From positions 62,001 through 126,000 of the forward strand of contig WELA01007991.1 in the NCBI GenBank assembly GCA_009602735.1: 64,000 nucleotides of DNA, read 5' to 3'. Position 1 is the first letter of the stretch, and each line of letters begins with the position of its first letter. A program made the position numbers and the translations under genes. The notes beneath the pieces are model-generated. The model saw nothing but the letters and a program-made list of their open reading frames with translations. It did not search any database and was not told the origin of the DNA. The DNA is from Mesotaenium endlicherianum. Its lineage: Eukaryota > Streptophyta > Zygnematophyceae > Zygnematales > Mesotaeniaceae. Shown piece after piece: positions 26,576 to 35,974 of this stretch.

Positions 26576-27709
26576 ATGAGCCTCAGAAGTGTACAATCTT
26601 TACTGGTAGCGACTTTCGGCCTTTTATTGATAACTTTTTCTAATGTAAGCCTTGCCCAGGATTCAGCCCATGCCGCGGCTGTTGAAGGGAAAGAAGCAGC
26701 CCATGCTGAAAAGGAAGGAAAATTTAATGTTACCGAAACAATCCTTGAGCACATCAAAGACAGTCACAGCTGGCATCTTTGGGGGCATACTTCCATACAC
26801 CTTCCGGTGATCCTTTATTCTGATAAAGGATTGGAATCTTTTTCTTCCAGCAACCTGATGAATGAACACCATGAACAAGTGGTGTATAATGGTCATTATC
26901 CTTACAAAGTAGTGGACGGTAAGATCAGGGTGGTGAATGCAGATGGTTCAGTGGACAAAGAAGCTTCAGCCAGGGTTTGGGATTTCTCCATCACCAAAAA
27001 TGTAACGGCTTTATTGGTAAGTGTAACCCTGTTAATGCTGATCTTCCTTTCTGTTGCTGCGGCATATAAAAAGAGAGGTGTTAAATCAGCGCCGAAGGGT
27101 TTGCAATCTTTCATGGAACCTGTGATCCTGTTTGTGCGCGATGAAGTGGCCAAGCCCAATATCGGCCATCATTATATCAAATACATGCCGTTCCTGCTCA
27201 GTCTTTTTTTCCTGATATTGATCAATAATTTCCTGGGTCTGATCCCTTTCTTTCCCGGCGGGGCCAATTTGAGCGGTAATATCGCTTTTACAATGACGCT
27301 GGCAGTATGTGTGTTCGTTGTAGTAAATATCAAGGGAAATAAAAGTTACTGGGAACATATTTTCTGGATGCCGGGTATGCACTGGAGCATGAAATTGTTC
27401 CTGGCGCCTATTGAACTGATCGGTGTTTTCATCAAACCTATTTCGTTGATGGTGCGATTGTTCGCCAACCTGACGGCCGGTCACATCCTGGTGTTGAGTT
27501 TGGTTTGTTTGATCTTTATCTTTAAAACAGTATATGCTTCAGCGATAGCGGTGCCGTTTGCAGTGTTCATCAGTTTGATTGAGTTGCTGGTAGCATTTTT
27601 GCAGGCGTATATTTTTGCGATGCTCAGTGCGATGTATATAGGAATGGCGATAGAAGAGCATCACCATCATGGCGATCATGAGCCGCATTATCACGAATCG
27701 GAAGATTAA
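26576..27709 (+). CDS. atpB: F1Fo ATP synthase subunit a
   Basis: 377 aa from the ATG at 26576; the frame is open further upstream but runs into the preceding gene and across the promoter box. Residues 1-27 look like a cleavable signal peptide (VSLAQ), followed by a long Bacteroidota-type N-terminal extension of about 110 residues. The membrane part contains the essential Arg in SLMVRLFANLTAGH. The C-terminus is His-rich (EEHHHHGDHEPHYHE). Subunit a forms the proton half-channels against the c-ring. First gene of atpB-E-F-H-A. Confidence 0.96.
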   Translation: MSLRSVQSLLVATFGLLLITFSNVSLAQDSAHAAAVEGKEAAHAEKEGKFNVTETILEHIKDSHSWHLWGHTSIHLPVILYSDKGLESFSSSNLMNEHHEQVVYNGHYPYKVVDGKIRVVNADGSVDKEASARVWDFSITKNVTALLVSVTLLMLIFLSVAAAYKKRGVKSAPKGLQSFMEPVILFVRDEVAKPNIGHHYIKYMPFLLSLFFLILINNFLGLIPFFPGGANLSGNIAFTMTLAVCVFVVVNIKGNKSYWEHIFWMPGMHWSMKLFLAPIELIGVFIKPISLMVRLFANLTAGHILVLSLVCLIFIFKTVYASAIAVPFAVFISLIELLVAFLQAYIFAMLSAMYIGMAIEEHHHHGDHEPHYHESED

Positions 27710-27730
27710 TTTTTTTTCAATAACAATTAA

Positions 27731-27955
<225 letters not shown>

Positions 27956-27967
27956 TCCATCAAACGC

Positions 27968-28008
27968 ATTATACAGACCTGAAGCACAGGGCGGAGGGTC
28001 TGTATAAT
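27968..28008 (+). promoter_or_regulatory. Intercistronic hairpin between atpE and atpF
   Basis: ATTATACAGACC (27968-27979) and GGTCTGTATAAT (27997-28008) form a perfect 12-bp stem with a 17-nt loop. There is no U-run afterwards, so this is unlikely to be a simple terminator. It may stabilise the atpBE 3' end, mark a processing site, or partly attenuate transcription so that subunit c is made in excess. Confidence 0.7.
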
Positions 28009-28050
28009 CTTCATCTTGAGAAAGTTTACAATCCAGATAAACAGTTACTT

Positions 28051-28560
28051 ATGTTATTAGAAATAAACCCTTTGGTACTGCCTGATGTAGGGCTGGCATT
28101 TTGGAGCCTCATTGCGTTCCTCGTACTGCTATTCGTATTGGGAAAGTTCGCCTGGAAGCCGATCATGAAAGCGATCAGCGAAAGGGAGCAGGGCATTGAA
28201 GATGCTTTGGCCAAGGCCGATAAGGTGAAAGCTGAAATGGTGGCTTTGCAGAGCGAGAATGAAACCATGATCAACAAGGCCCGTGAAGAAAGAGCAAAGA
28301 TGCTGAAAGAAGCCAAAGAAACTGCCGAGAAAATGGTTTCAGAAGCGAAGGACAAAGCCAAATCTGAGTACGACAGGATTGTTGCCGAAGCACAACAGGC
28401 CATCACCCAGCAGAAAAATGCGGCACTGACCGATGTGAAGAACCAGGTAGGAAGCCTGGTGGTGGAAGTAGCTGAAAAAGTGTTGCGTCGTGAGCTGGCT
28501 GATAAAACAGGCCAGGAAAAATACATCAAGGAATTAGCTGAAGGAGTAAAATTAAATTGA
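28051..28560 (+). CDS. atpF: F1Fo ATP synthase subunit b
   Basis: 169 aa. One N-terminal membrane helix (about residues 12-33, AFWSLIAFLVLLFVLGKF) followed by a long charged helix (EREQGIEDALAKADKVKAEM) forming the peripheral stalk that links Fo to F1 through delta. Length and layout match AtpF. It is preceded by the atpE-atpF hairpin and followed 16 bp later by atpH. Confidence 0.96.
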   Translation: MLLEINPLVLPDVGLAFWSLIAFLVLLFVLGKFAWKPIMKAISEREQGIEDALAKADKVKAEMVALQSENETMINKAREERAKMLKEAKETAEKMVSEAKDKAKSEYDRIVAEAQQAITQQKNAALTDVKNQVGSLVVEVAEKVLRRELADKTGQEKYIKELAEGVKLN

Positions 28561-28576
28561 TTCTTTAAAAAAGAAT

Positions 28577-29140
28577 ATGCCAAATCAAAGATTAGCGAGC
28601 AGGTATGCAAAGAGTCTGATTGACCTGGCGATAGATAAGGGTCAGTTGGAAGCCGTGTACGCCGATATGTTGTACCTGAAGGCAGTGTGCAAGAGCAGCC
28701 GGGAATTCCTGTTGCTGTTGCGCAGTCCTATTATCAAGGGCGACCAGAAGAACAGCATCATTACTGCTGTAACGAAAGGTAAAGTGAGTGATCTCACTGC
28801 TGCTTTCAATCACCTGCTGGTGAAGAAAGGAAGGGAAAGTGATTTGCCGGAGATCGTTGCTGCATTCATTGAACAATACCAGCAACTGAAAGGCATACAC
28901 AGTGTTACGCTCACAACGGCAGCGCCTATCAGCGAAGAACTGAAACAGGCGATCCGCCAGAAAGTGCAATCTGAAAGGTCATTGGGCACGGTTGAGCTGG
29001 AAACCAAAACAGATGAGCGATTGATCGGTGGTTTTGTGTTGGAGTTTGATAACAACCTGGTGGATGCGAGCATCCTGCGCGATCTGAAAGATATCAAGAA
29101 CCAATTCCTCCGGAACGATTATATTCATCAAATACGATAA
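28577..29140 (+). CDS. atpH: F1Fo ATP synthase subunit delta
   Basis: 187 aa, typical of the OSCP/delta family. The N-terminal helical domain (RLASRYAKSLIDLAIDKGQLEAVY) and the C-terminal part with TDERLIGGFVLEFDNNLVDAS are conserved. It caps the F1 hexamer and connects it to the b stalk. Between atpF and atpA on the same strand. Confidence 0.95.
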   Translation: MPNQRLASRYAKSLIDLAIDKGQLEAVYADMLYLKAVCKSSREFLLLLRSPIIKGDQKNSIITAVTKGKVSDLTAAFNHLLVKKGRESDLPEIVAAFIEQYQQLKGIHSVTLTTAAPISEELKQAIRQKVQSERSLGTVELETKTDERLIGGFVLEFDNNLVDASILRDLKDIKNQFLRNDYIHQIR

Positions 29141-29171
29141 TCAACAAGCATAACTTTTAAAAGTATATACC

Positions 29172-30749
29172 ATGGTGGACATTAAACCCGACGAGATATC
29201 AGCGATACTGAAGCAGCAGCTGAGCAATTTCAATGCTTCGGCTGATCTCGAAGAAGTGGGAACCGTATTGCAGGTAGGCGACGGTATTGCCCGCGTATAC
29301 GGCCTGAACGGTGTACGCAGCGGTGAGCTGGTACAATTCGATAATGGTGTAAAAGCCATCGCCCTGAACCTGGAAGAAGATAATGTGGGTGTGGTATTGA
29401 TGGGTGAAAGCAGCGGGATACGTGAAGGAGATAAAGTAAAAAGGACTGGCCAGATCGCTTCTATCAAAGTAGGAGAAGGTGTAGTAGGCCGTGTGATCAA
29501 TACACTGGGTGAACCCATCGATGGTAAAGGTCCCATTGCCGGTGAATTGTATGAAATGCCCCTGGAGCGTAAAGCCCCTGGTGTAATTTATCGCGAGCCG
29601 GTAAAAGAACCCCTGCAAACAGGTATCAAAGCGATCGACGCGATGATTCCCATCGGACGCGGACAGCGTGAGCTGGTGATCGGTGACCGCCAGACCGGTA
29701 AGACTGCTATCTGTATCGATACCATCATCAACCAGAAAGAATTTTACGATGCAGGCAAGCCTGTATATTGTATTTATGTAGCGATCGGACAAAAAGCATC
29801 TACCGTAGCCGGTGTGATGAAGACCCTGGCCGATAATGGTGCGATGGCGTACACTACCATCGTATCGGCTTCTGCATCAGATCCTGCTCCGCAGCAGTTC
29901 TATGCACCTTTCGCCGGCGCTGCGATCGGAGAATTTTTCCGCGATACCGGTCGCCCTGCATTGATCATTTATGATGACCTGTCCAAGCAAGCGGTGGCTT
30001 ACCGTGAGGTATCATTGCTGCTGAGAAGACCGCCCGGACGTGAAGCGTATCCTGGTGACGTGTTCTACCTGCACAGCCGTTTGCTGGAGCGTGCAGCCAA
30101 AGTGATCAACAATGATTCTGTTGCCAAGAACATGAACGATTTGCCTGCTTCTATCAAGCACCTGGTGAAAGGTGGCGGTTCGCTCACAGCGCTGCCCATT
30201 ATTGAAACACAGGCGGGCGACGTATCTGCATACATTCCTACCAACGTGATCTCTATTACCGACGGACAGATATTCCTGGAAGGTAACCTGTTCAACGCAG
30301 GTATCCGTCCGGCTATCAACGTAGGTATCTCGGTAAGCCGTGTGGGTGGTAACGCGCAGATCAAGTCGATGAAAAAAGTTGCCGGTACACTGAAGCTCGA
30401 CCAGGCGCTGTACCGCGAGCTGGAAGCGTTCTCTAAATTCGGTGGCGACCTCGATGCGGCTACCAAATCGGTGATCGACAAAGGTGCCCGTAACGTGGAA
30501 GTGCTGAAACAGGCCCAGTATACACCGTTCTCTGTAGAAAAGCAGGTAGCCATTATTTACCTTGGTACACAGGGACTCTTACGCGATATCGCTGTAAAGA
30601 AGGTGAAAGAGTTTGAAAGCCACTTCCTGATGGAAATGGAAAACAAACTGCCTGATGTACTGGCTGAGTTCAAAAAAGGTAACCTGCCTGAAGACGGATT
30701 GAACAAGATGACCGAACTGGCTAAGAGCCTGGCGGTTCAGTATAAATAA
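29172..30749 (+). CDS. atpA: F1Fo ATP synthase subunit alpha
   Basis: 525 aa. Walker [10 protein letters not shown] lies near residues 171-179, and the family segments [21 protein letters not shown] and [13 protein letters not shown] are intact. Alpha carries the non-catalytic nucleotide sites of the F1 head. It is the last gene of this cluster: a large palindromic terminator follows 26 bp after the stop, and atpG, which commonly follows atpA, is not in the window; atpD and atpC are also absent. Confidence 0.98.
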   Translation: MVDIKPDEISAILKQQLSNFNASADLEEVGTVLQVGDGIARVYGLNGVRSGELVQFDNGVKAIALNLEEDNVGVVLMGESSGIREGDKVKRTGQIASIKVGEGVVGRVINTLGEPIDGKGPIAGELYEMPLERKAPGVIYREPVKEPLQTGIKAIDAMIPIGRGQRELVIGDRQTGKTAICIDTIINQKEFYDAGKPVYCIYVAIGQKASTVAGVMKTLADNGAMAYTTIVSASASDPAPQQFYAPFAGAAIGEFFRDTGRPALIIYDDLSKQAVAYREVSLLLRRPPGREAYPGDVFYLHSRLLERAAKVINNDSVAKNMNDLPASIKHLVKGGGSLTALPIIETQAGDVSAYIPTNVISITDGQIFLEGNLFNAGIRPAINVGISVSRVGGNAQIKSMKKVAGTLKLDQALYRELEAFSKFGGDLDAATKSVIDKGARNVEVLKQAQYTPFSVEKQVAIIYLGTQGLLRDIAVKKVKEFESHFLMEMENKLPDVLAEFKKGNLPEDGLNKMTELAKSLAVQYK

Positions 30750-30774
30750 GTAGTTCATAGATTGATTTTAATCA

Positions 30775-30826
30775 CCCTTTCTCTTTGCCCTGGGTTTAAA
30801 CCCAGGGCAAAGAGAAAGGGTTTTTT
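30775..30826 (+). terminator. Perfect 46-bp palindrome with T run at the end of the atp operon
   Basis: Bases 30775-30820 are a perfect inverted repeat with 23-bp arms meeting at TTTAAA, followed by six T. The core CTTTGCCCTGGG... is shared, with compensatory changes, by a second palindrome at 51354-51383. It should terminate the atp transcript very efficiently and could also work in the opposite direction. Confidence 0.9.
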
Positions 30827-30847
30827 ATTACCGCTCATCCAAATATT

Positions 30848-30878
30848 TTTGTTTATAAAATAAACTACTTTATGTTCG
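30848..30878 (+). promoter_or_regulatory. Promoter of the second TonB receptor gene
   Basis: TTTG at 30848-30851, 19 bp, then TATGTTCG at 30871-30878 (one mismatch to TAnnTTTG). The likely start codon is at 30899, so the leader is short. Confidence 0.6.
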
Positions 30879-30898
30879 TGTTCCAAAACTGAGTGATA

Positions 30899-33106
30899 AT
30901 GAAAAAATGGATCATGATATTGGTTGGCCTTGGGTTGTCGGGTATTGCCGGCGCCCAGGTACGCATCAAAGGTAAAGTAAAAGATGCGAAAGGCCATATA
31001 CTGCCTGGAGCCAGTATTGTAGTGAAAGGTTCATACGATGGCGGCGTTGCCGATTCGGCAGGTCATTTTTCGTTTAAAACATTTGAAAAAGGCGAGCAGG
31101 TGTTGGTGGCATCCCTGCTTGGTTATAAAACAGTGGAAGAAAAAGTAACGATTGGAACTACTCCTGTTGAAGTTTCTTTTGCTTTGAAAGAAGAGATCAG
31201 CGAATTGAAAGCAGTAACTGTTACTGCAGGAAGTTTTGAAGCAGGTGACAGGAAGAAGGCCGCTACGGTATTGTCGTCTTTGGATGTATATACCACCGGA
31301 GGTGCCAATGCCGATATCACCGCGGTGGTCAAGACGCTTCCCGGAGCCCAGCAGGTAGGCGAGCAGGAAGGATTGTTTGTGCGCGGTGGCGCCGGCTATG
31401 AGGCCAAACAATTCATAGATGGTACCCTGGTGAACAATCCTTTCCAGGCCAGCGTGCCTGATATTGCTTCCCGTGGAAGGTTTGTCCCGAATTTATTCAA
31501 AGGAACCATTTTCAGCACCGGTGGTTATTCTGCATTGTACGGCCAGGCGCTTTCTTCTGCGTTGATCATGGAAAGTATCGACATTCCCGATCGTTCAGAA
31601 GCTACTGCTTCCATCTCTACTGTTTTCCTGGGCGCTGGCATGCAAAAAGTAGCGAAGGATAAACAGTCTTCCTTTGGTATGAATTATGGGTATACCAACC
31701 TGATACCTTATTTCGCGGTGGTGAAACAGAAGCCCGATTACTTCAGGATACCACAACTTCATTCGGCCGATGCTAATTTTCGCATCAAGACCAAAACAGG
31801 CGGCATGATTAAATATTATACCACTTTCGGTGCCATCGATCTGGGCTTACGCCGGCCCAACGTCAACGATCCTTCTTTGAAGAATGCTTTCGGATTACAG
31901 AATACGAACTGGTACAATAACCTCAGCTGGCGCGAGAACCTGGGCAACGGCTGGAAAATGAACCTGGGCTTTAGTTTCAGCACCGATCACAGCAATATTT
32001 CACAGCAGATACAAAACCAGCAGAATGTACCGGTAACAACGGGTACTCCCTGGATAGATACCAGCAATTTCAACCTTATTACCAGGGGCGATCTTACACA
32101 GTTGAAAGCAGTATGGGATAAGCGCATCAGTGGTATCAGCGTGATCCGTTTTGGTGGGGAGTACATGTATTTCTATAACAAAAACCTGTACAACAGTTAT
32201 CGTTCAGTGCTGCCAGATCATTTGAAGTCGCTGTTTGCAGAAGCGGATCTTTATATCACCAATGAACTGGCTGCTAAAGTGGGTGGTCGGTTTGAACATT
32301 CATCAGTCATTGATAAGGCTGATTTTGCACCGAGGGTATCACTGGCATATAAAACCGGTAAGAACGCACAGATGAGTATTGCTTACGGTGTATTCTATCA
32401 GAAACCGGAAAATACATATCTCTATATCACGCGCAACTTCAATTACACGAAAGCCACACACTATATCATCAATTATATCAAAACCACTACGCTGCAAACA
32501 TTTCGTGTAGAAGCGTATTATAAAAAATACGACGACCTGTTGAAGACCTTCCCGGCTTATGATAACAGCGGTACCGGGGATGCAAAAGGAATTGAATTGT
32601 TCTGGCGCGATAAGAAAACGTTCAAGGGACTGGATTACTGGCTGAGTTATTCGTACCTCGATACAAAAAGGAATTACCTCAATTTTCCCCAGGAGTTGCA
32701 ACCCAGCTTTGCTGCAAATCATACTGCTTCGGTAGTGGTCAAGCGTTTTGTGAGCAGCATTAATACGGGCTTCAACGTTACCTATTCATTTGCTACCGGC
32801 AGACCTTATTATAACCTGATGCAAAACGGTAATCAATATGTTATTGCCGACCAGGGTAAGACCATCAACTATAATAGCTTGGGATTCAGTATGAATTACC
32901 TGACTTCGATCGGGAAAGCCTTTGGGGTATTTGTAGTATCGGTAACCAATGTGCTCGACAACAAGCAGGTATTCGGTTACAACTATTCTTACGATGGTAG
33001 CCGGAAAGAAGCCATAACACCTCCCGCACCCCAATTCTTTTTCGTAGGATTGTTCCTGAGCTGGGGCGTGGACAGGAGGCAGGATGCGATCAATAACAAC
33101 TTGTAA
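30899..33106 (+). CDS. TonB-dependent receptor with carboxypeptidase-regulatory-like domain
   Basis: 735 aa from ATG 30899 (an in-frame GTG lies six bases upstream). Signal peptide residues 1-20 (ending GIAGAQ), carboxypeptidase-like domain (about 22-105, IKGKVKDAKGHILPGASIVVKG), plug domain (about 115-235, with GEQEGLFVRGGAGYEAKQFIDG and YSALYGQALSSALIM) and a barrel of about 480 residues. It is short for a SusC and has no SusD partner. It is followed after 43 bp by a small secreted TPR-like protein, a conserved style of pairing for such receptors, so the two may act together. Ligand unknown. Confidence 0.93.
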   Translation: MKKWIMILVGLGLSGIAGAQVRIKGKVKDAKGHILPGASIVVKGSYDGGVADSAGHFSFKTFEKGEQVLVASLLGYKTVEEKVTIGTTPVEVSFALKEEISELKAVTVTAGSFEAGDRKKAATVLSSLDVYTTGGANADITAVVKTLPGAQQVGEQEGLFVRGGAGYEAKQFIDGTLVNNPFQASVPDIASRGRFVPNLFKGTIFSTGGYSALYGQALSSALIMESIDIPDRSEATASISTVFLGAGMQKVAKDKQSSFGMNYGYTNLIPYFAVVKQKPDYFRIPQLHSADANFRIKTKTGGMIKYYTTFGAIDLGLRRPNVNDPSLKNAFGLQNTNWYNNLSWRENLGNGWKMNLGFSFSTDHSNISQQIQNQQNVPVTTGTPWIDTSNFNLITRGDLTQLKAVWDKRISGISVIRFGGEYMYFYNKNLYNSYRSVLPDHLKSLFAEADLYITNELAAKVGGRFEHSSVIDKADFAPRVSLAYKTGKNAQMSIAYGVFYQKPENTYLYITRNFNYTKATHYIINYIKTTTLQTFRVEAYYKKYDDLLKTFPAYDNSGTGDAKGIELFWRDKKTFKGLDYWLSYSYLDTKRNYLNFPQELQPSFAANHTASVVVKRFVSSINTGFNVTYSFATGRPYYNLMQNGNQYVIADQGKTINYNSLGFSMNYLTSIGKAFGVFVVSVTNVLDNKQVFGYNYSYDGSRKEAITPPAPQFFFVGLFLSWGVDRRQDAINNNL

Positions 33107-33149
33107 AATTTAGAAGGAAAAATAATATTTAACAACAAACCATGTAAAC

Positions 33150-33776
33150 ATGAAAAAGATTCTCGTTATCGTATCACTTTTTTGTGCGGGCCGGTTGGCG
33201 GCGCAAAGTAAATATGAAGCCGGTATGCAGAAAGGGCTGGAGCAACTGGCGGCTGCTAAAACAGCAGATGATATGAGCACTGCTTCTGCTTTCTTCGAAA
33301 GAATTGCCGACGCTGAAAAAGACAAGTGGCTGCCCTATTATTATGCAGCTTATGCCAATTATATTACGGGTTGGATGAATCCTAAAGCCGATAAAGACAA
33401 GTTAGCGGAAAAATCGCGCGACCTGATTGCCAAGGCCGAGTCGATAGAAAAGCATTCGGAGATATATTGTCTGCACCAGATGGTGGCGATACAGCAAATG
33501 ACGGTAGACCCTATGACCCGTTGGCAGACTTATGGCGCTGAAGCACGTAAAGCGCTGGAAGATGCAAAAAAAGCAGACCCTAACAACCCGCGTGTATATT
33601 ACCTGGAAGGACAAACACTTTTCAAAACACCGGAAGCTTATGGCGGAGGAAAAGCTGCTGCCAGGAAATATGCAGAGAAATCAGTGGAGTTGTTCAAAAC
33701 ATTTCAACCTGCATCGCCCCTGCATCCTTTATGGGGAAAGGCTGAAGCTGAAAAATTGCTGGCCGATTGCCAGTAG
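33150..33776 (+). CDS. Secreted TPR-like protein of unknown function
   Basis: 208 aa with a clear signal peptide (MKKILVIVSLFCAGRLAAQ). The mature part is helical and repeat-like: segments such as WLPYYYAAYANYITG and DPNNPRVYYLEGQTLFKTPEAYGGGK have TPR spacing, the latter a common pattern in Bacteroidota periplasmic TPR proteins. No catalytic motif. Position 43 bp after the TonB receptor suggests co-transcription and a periplasmic accessory role. Confidence 0.85.
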   Translation: MKKILVIVSLFCAGRLAAQSKYEAGMQKGLEQLAAAKTADDMSTASAFFERIADAEKDKWLPYYYAAYANYITGWMNPKADKDKLAEKSRDLIAKAESIEKHSEIYCLHQMVAIQQMTVDPMTRWQTYGAEARKALEDAKKADPNNPRVYYLEGQTLFKTPEAYGGGKAAARKYAEKSVELFKTFQPASPLHPLWGKAEAEKLLADCQ

Positions 33777-33827
33777 TTGATAGTGTATAACGGACACGGG
33801 CAACAGTTTCGTGTGCAGTTTTTTCTT

Positions 33828-33864
33828 AAGTTTAAACCTTCCGTAACCGGTGAGGTTTAAACTT
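33828..33864. repeat. Inverted repeat before the membrane-protein gene
   Basis: AAGTTTAAACCT (33828-33839) and AGGTTTAAACTT (33853-33864) are perfect 12-bp arms around a 13-nt spacer. It lies 29 bp before the ATG of the next gene. Without a following T run it looks more like an operator or a 5'-leader hairpin than a terminator. Confidence 0.65.
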
Positions 33865-33892
33865 GTTTGATGAAACCGAAACAATCTATCTG

Positions 33893-34504
33893 ATGAAAGA
33901 ACAAAAAACATTGAGCGAAAAAGAAAGCCTGGAACTGATCACCAGCATGATCGAAAAAGTAAAAAGCAGTTACCACGAAACGGGCATTGTAGCATTGTTG
34001 TGGGGTTCTGTAGTAGCCATTGCTTCGTTGGTGAATTACCTGGAGATCGAATTTTCGTTCGAATTGGGTTTTGATATCTGGCTGTTGGTATTGTTTGCAT
34101 TGATCCCACACGTGATCATTTCCATGAAGGAAAGGCGTTTGAAAAAAGTAAGGAAACACGAAGACGATGCACTGGATGCAGTATGGCTGGCTTATGGTAT
34201 TTCTATATTCGGACTGGTTGCTTATGAGAACATTGTTCCTTCTGTAGCTGGTTCTTCTATTCCCAGTATATATTCTTTATTCCTGCTGCTGTATGCATTG
34301 CCAACACTGGTAACGGGCCTGGTAAAAAAGTTCAGACCCATGCTCATCGGCGCTATCCTGACTTATGGGCTGTTCATTGCATCCTGTTTTACTGTTACCA
34401 AGTACGATGTGCTCTTCGGCGCTGTGGCAGCGCTGACTTGTTGGTTTATTCCCGGCCTGATCCTGAGAAAAAGATATCTTGAACAAAGAAGAACCCATGT
34501 TTAA
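33893..34504 (+). CDS. Multi-pass membrane protein coupled to a winged-helix regulator
   Basis: 203 aa from ATG 33893 (MKEQKTLSEKESLELI); a TTG ten codons upstream falls in the inverted repeat and is less likely. After an amphipathic N-terminal helix there are about six hydrophobic segments (for example VALLWGSVVAIASLV, IWLLVLFALIPHVIISM, LFLLLYALPTLVTGLV). No known transporter or enzyme motif. It overlaps the next gene, a DNA-binding protein, by 8 bp, so the two are made together. A sensor or anti-regulator role for the membrane protein is inference. Confidence 0.85.
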   Translation: MKEQKTLSEKESLELITSMIEKVKSSYHETGIVALLWGSVVAIASLVNYLEIEFSFELGFDIWLLVLFALIPHVIISMKERRLKKVRKHEDDALDAVWLAYGISIFGLVAYENIVPSVAGSSIPSIYSLFLLLYALPTLVTGLVKKFRPMLIGAILTYGLFIASCFTVTKYDVLFGAVAALTCWFIPGLILRKRYLEQRRTHV

Positions 34505-34787
34505 GGAACTGGATCCCATATTACATTCTCAACTGAGGCTTGCAGTGATGAGCCTGCTCATCGGCATTAAGGAAGCGGAGTTTACTTTTATCCGTGAAAA
34601 GACCAATGCAACTGCAGGTAACCTCAGTGTGCAGGTTCAAAAATTAAAAGATGCCGGCTATATAGAAGTGGTCAAGCAATTCAAGAATAATTATCCCCAA
34701 ACCATTTGTAAGATCACCCCTGCAGGCTTAGCGGCTTTTGAGGCGTATGTGAAAGCCTTGCAGGGTTATTTAAAAGCAGGAAAATAA
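34497..34787 (+). CDS. Winged-helix transcriptional regulator (HTH_34 / MarR-ArsR-like)
   Basis: 96 aa from ATG 34497. The single domain is a winged helix: helix-turn-helix FIREKTNATAGNLSVQVQKLKDAGYIEV followed by the wing KQFKNNYPQTICKITPAGLAAFEAYV. This form, LxVHxxKLexAGYI with a Tyr-rich dimer tail, is typical of small Bacteroidota regulators of the PF13601 type. It overlaps the membrane-protein gene by 8 bp. A likely operator is the inverted repeat at 33828-33864. Effector unknown. Confidence 0.9.
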   Translation: MFKELDPILHSQLRLAVMSLLIGIKEAEFTFIREKTNATAGNLSVQVQKLKDAGYIEVVKQFKNNYPQTICKITPAGLAAFEAYVKALQGYLKAGK

Positions 34788-34798
34788 ACGATGATATA

Positions 34799-35896
34799 TT
34801 AACTTTCTGCTTCTTCCGAAAGCTTTTCGTCTACTGCATTGGCCATCATCTTGGCGCTCATCTTGCGCATGGGGTTCTGGCGCATTTCGGCATAGCCTGC
34901 TTTTCTACGGATGATATCGATGCATTCGAAAGTGGCGGCAAGAAAAGAACTGGCATCGGCTTTTCCTTTGCCTGCAATATCAAAAGCAGTTCCGTGATCG
35001 GGGCTGGTGCGTACCGCGTTCAGTCCGGCTGTGTAATTCACCCCCTCGCCAATAGCCAGCGATTTGAATGGGATCAATCCCTGATCGTGGTACATGGCCA
35101 GTACGGCATCGAATTTTTCGTGCTGACCGCGCGCGAAAAATGCATCGGCGCTATAGGGGCCGAAGACCATCATGCTGTGCCTGGCATCTTTGATGGCCGG
35201 TTTAATGATGGTTTCTTCTTCATTGCCGATCAATCCTTCATCGCCGGCATGCGGATTGAGTCCGAGTACGGCGATCCTGGGCTTATCGATACCAAAATCT
35301 TTTTGCAGGCTGCTGTTCATGATGCGCAGCTTGCCGGTAATGCTCTCGCGCGTAATATGCGGCGCTACATCGGCAATGGTAACATGCTCGGTTACGAGCC
35401 CTACTTTTATATTCTCTGCCACCATGAACATGAGCACATCATTCACTTCGAACAGCGCTTTGAGATAAGGCGTATGGCCACTGTATTGAAATTCGGCCGA
35501 TTGTATGTTTTTCTTGTGTATGGGCGCTGTTACCAGTCCTTGTATCTGCCCGTTTTTAAGCGCCTGCGCGGCATCTTTAAGTGAGATCAACGCATATTTC
35601 CCGCCTGTTTCATTGAGCTGGCCGGGCGTAATCACCACATCTTCCTCCCATGAATTATACACGTTCACCTGTTTGGTGTTAAGCCTGTCGAGTTCTTTGC
35701 CACTGGAATAATTGAAGTTGATATCGGCCAGGCTCTTGCGATAGAAGTTCACGCTTTTATTGCTGGCAAAAACAACCGGTATGCAAAAATCGAGCAGGCG
35801 GTGATCGGCCAGGGTTTTAATGATCAACTCCAGGCCAATACCATTCAGATCGCCACAAGAAAATCCGATAACGGGTTTTTGCAATTCAGCACTCAT
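34799..35896 (-). CDS. pdxA: 4-hydroxythreonine-4-phosphate dehydrogenase
   Basis: 365 aa. Conserved PdxA features are GDLNGIGLELI at the N-terminus, VTAPIHKKNI, SGHTPYL, the metal ligands within GLNPHAGDEGLIGNEE, and MYHDQGLIPFK with RTSPDHGTAFDIAGKG. It oxidises 4-phosphohydroxy-L-threonine in the deoxyxylulose-5-phosphate-dependent route to pyridoxal phosphate. It is divergent from rsmA, a neighbourhood seen widely in bacteria. Confidence 0.96.
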   Translation of the reverse strand: MSAELQKPVIGFSCGDLNGIGLELIIKTLADHRLLDFCIPVVFASNKSVNFYRKSLADINFNYSSGKELDRLNTKQVNVYNSWEEDVVITPGQLNETGGKYALISLKDAAQALKNGQIQGLVTAPIHKKNIQSAEFQYSGHTPYLKALFEVNDVLMFMVAENIKVGLVTEHVTIADVAPHITRESITGKLRIMNSSLQKDFGIDKPRIAVLGLNPHAGDEGLIGNEEETIIKPAIKDARHSMMVFGPYSADAFFARGQHEKFDAVLAMYHDQGLIPFKSLAIGEGVNYTAGLNAVRTSPDHGTAFDIAGKGKADASSFLAATFECIDIIRRKAGYAEMRQNPMRKMSAKMMANAVDEKLSEEAES

Positions 35897-35961
35897 TCAG
35901 GATAGATTTAGACCGTAAAAATAAGGATTATTGGCCCATGGCTCATTTTTGTGCAATGATG

Positions 35962-35969
35962 TACTTTTG
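35962..35969 (+). promoter_or_regulatory. -7 promoter box of rsmA
   Basis: TACTTTTG matches TAnnTTTG and ends only 5 bp before the rsmA ATG at 35975, which predicts a leaderless or nearly leaderless mRNA. No convincing -33 TTTG at 19-21 bp. Confidence 0.58.
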
Positions 35970-35974
35970 CAGCA

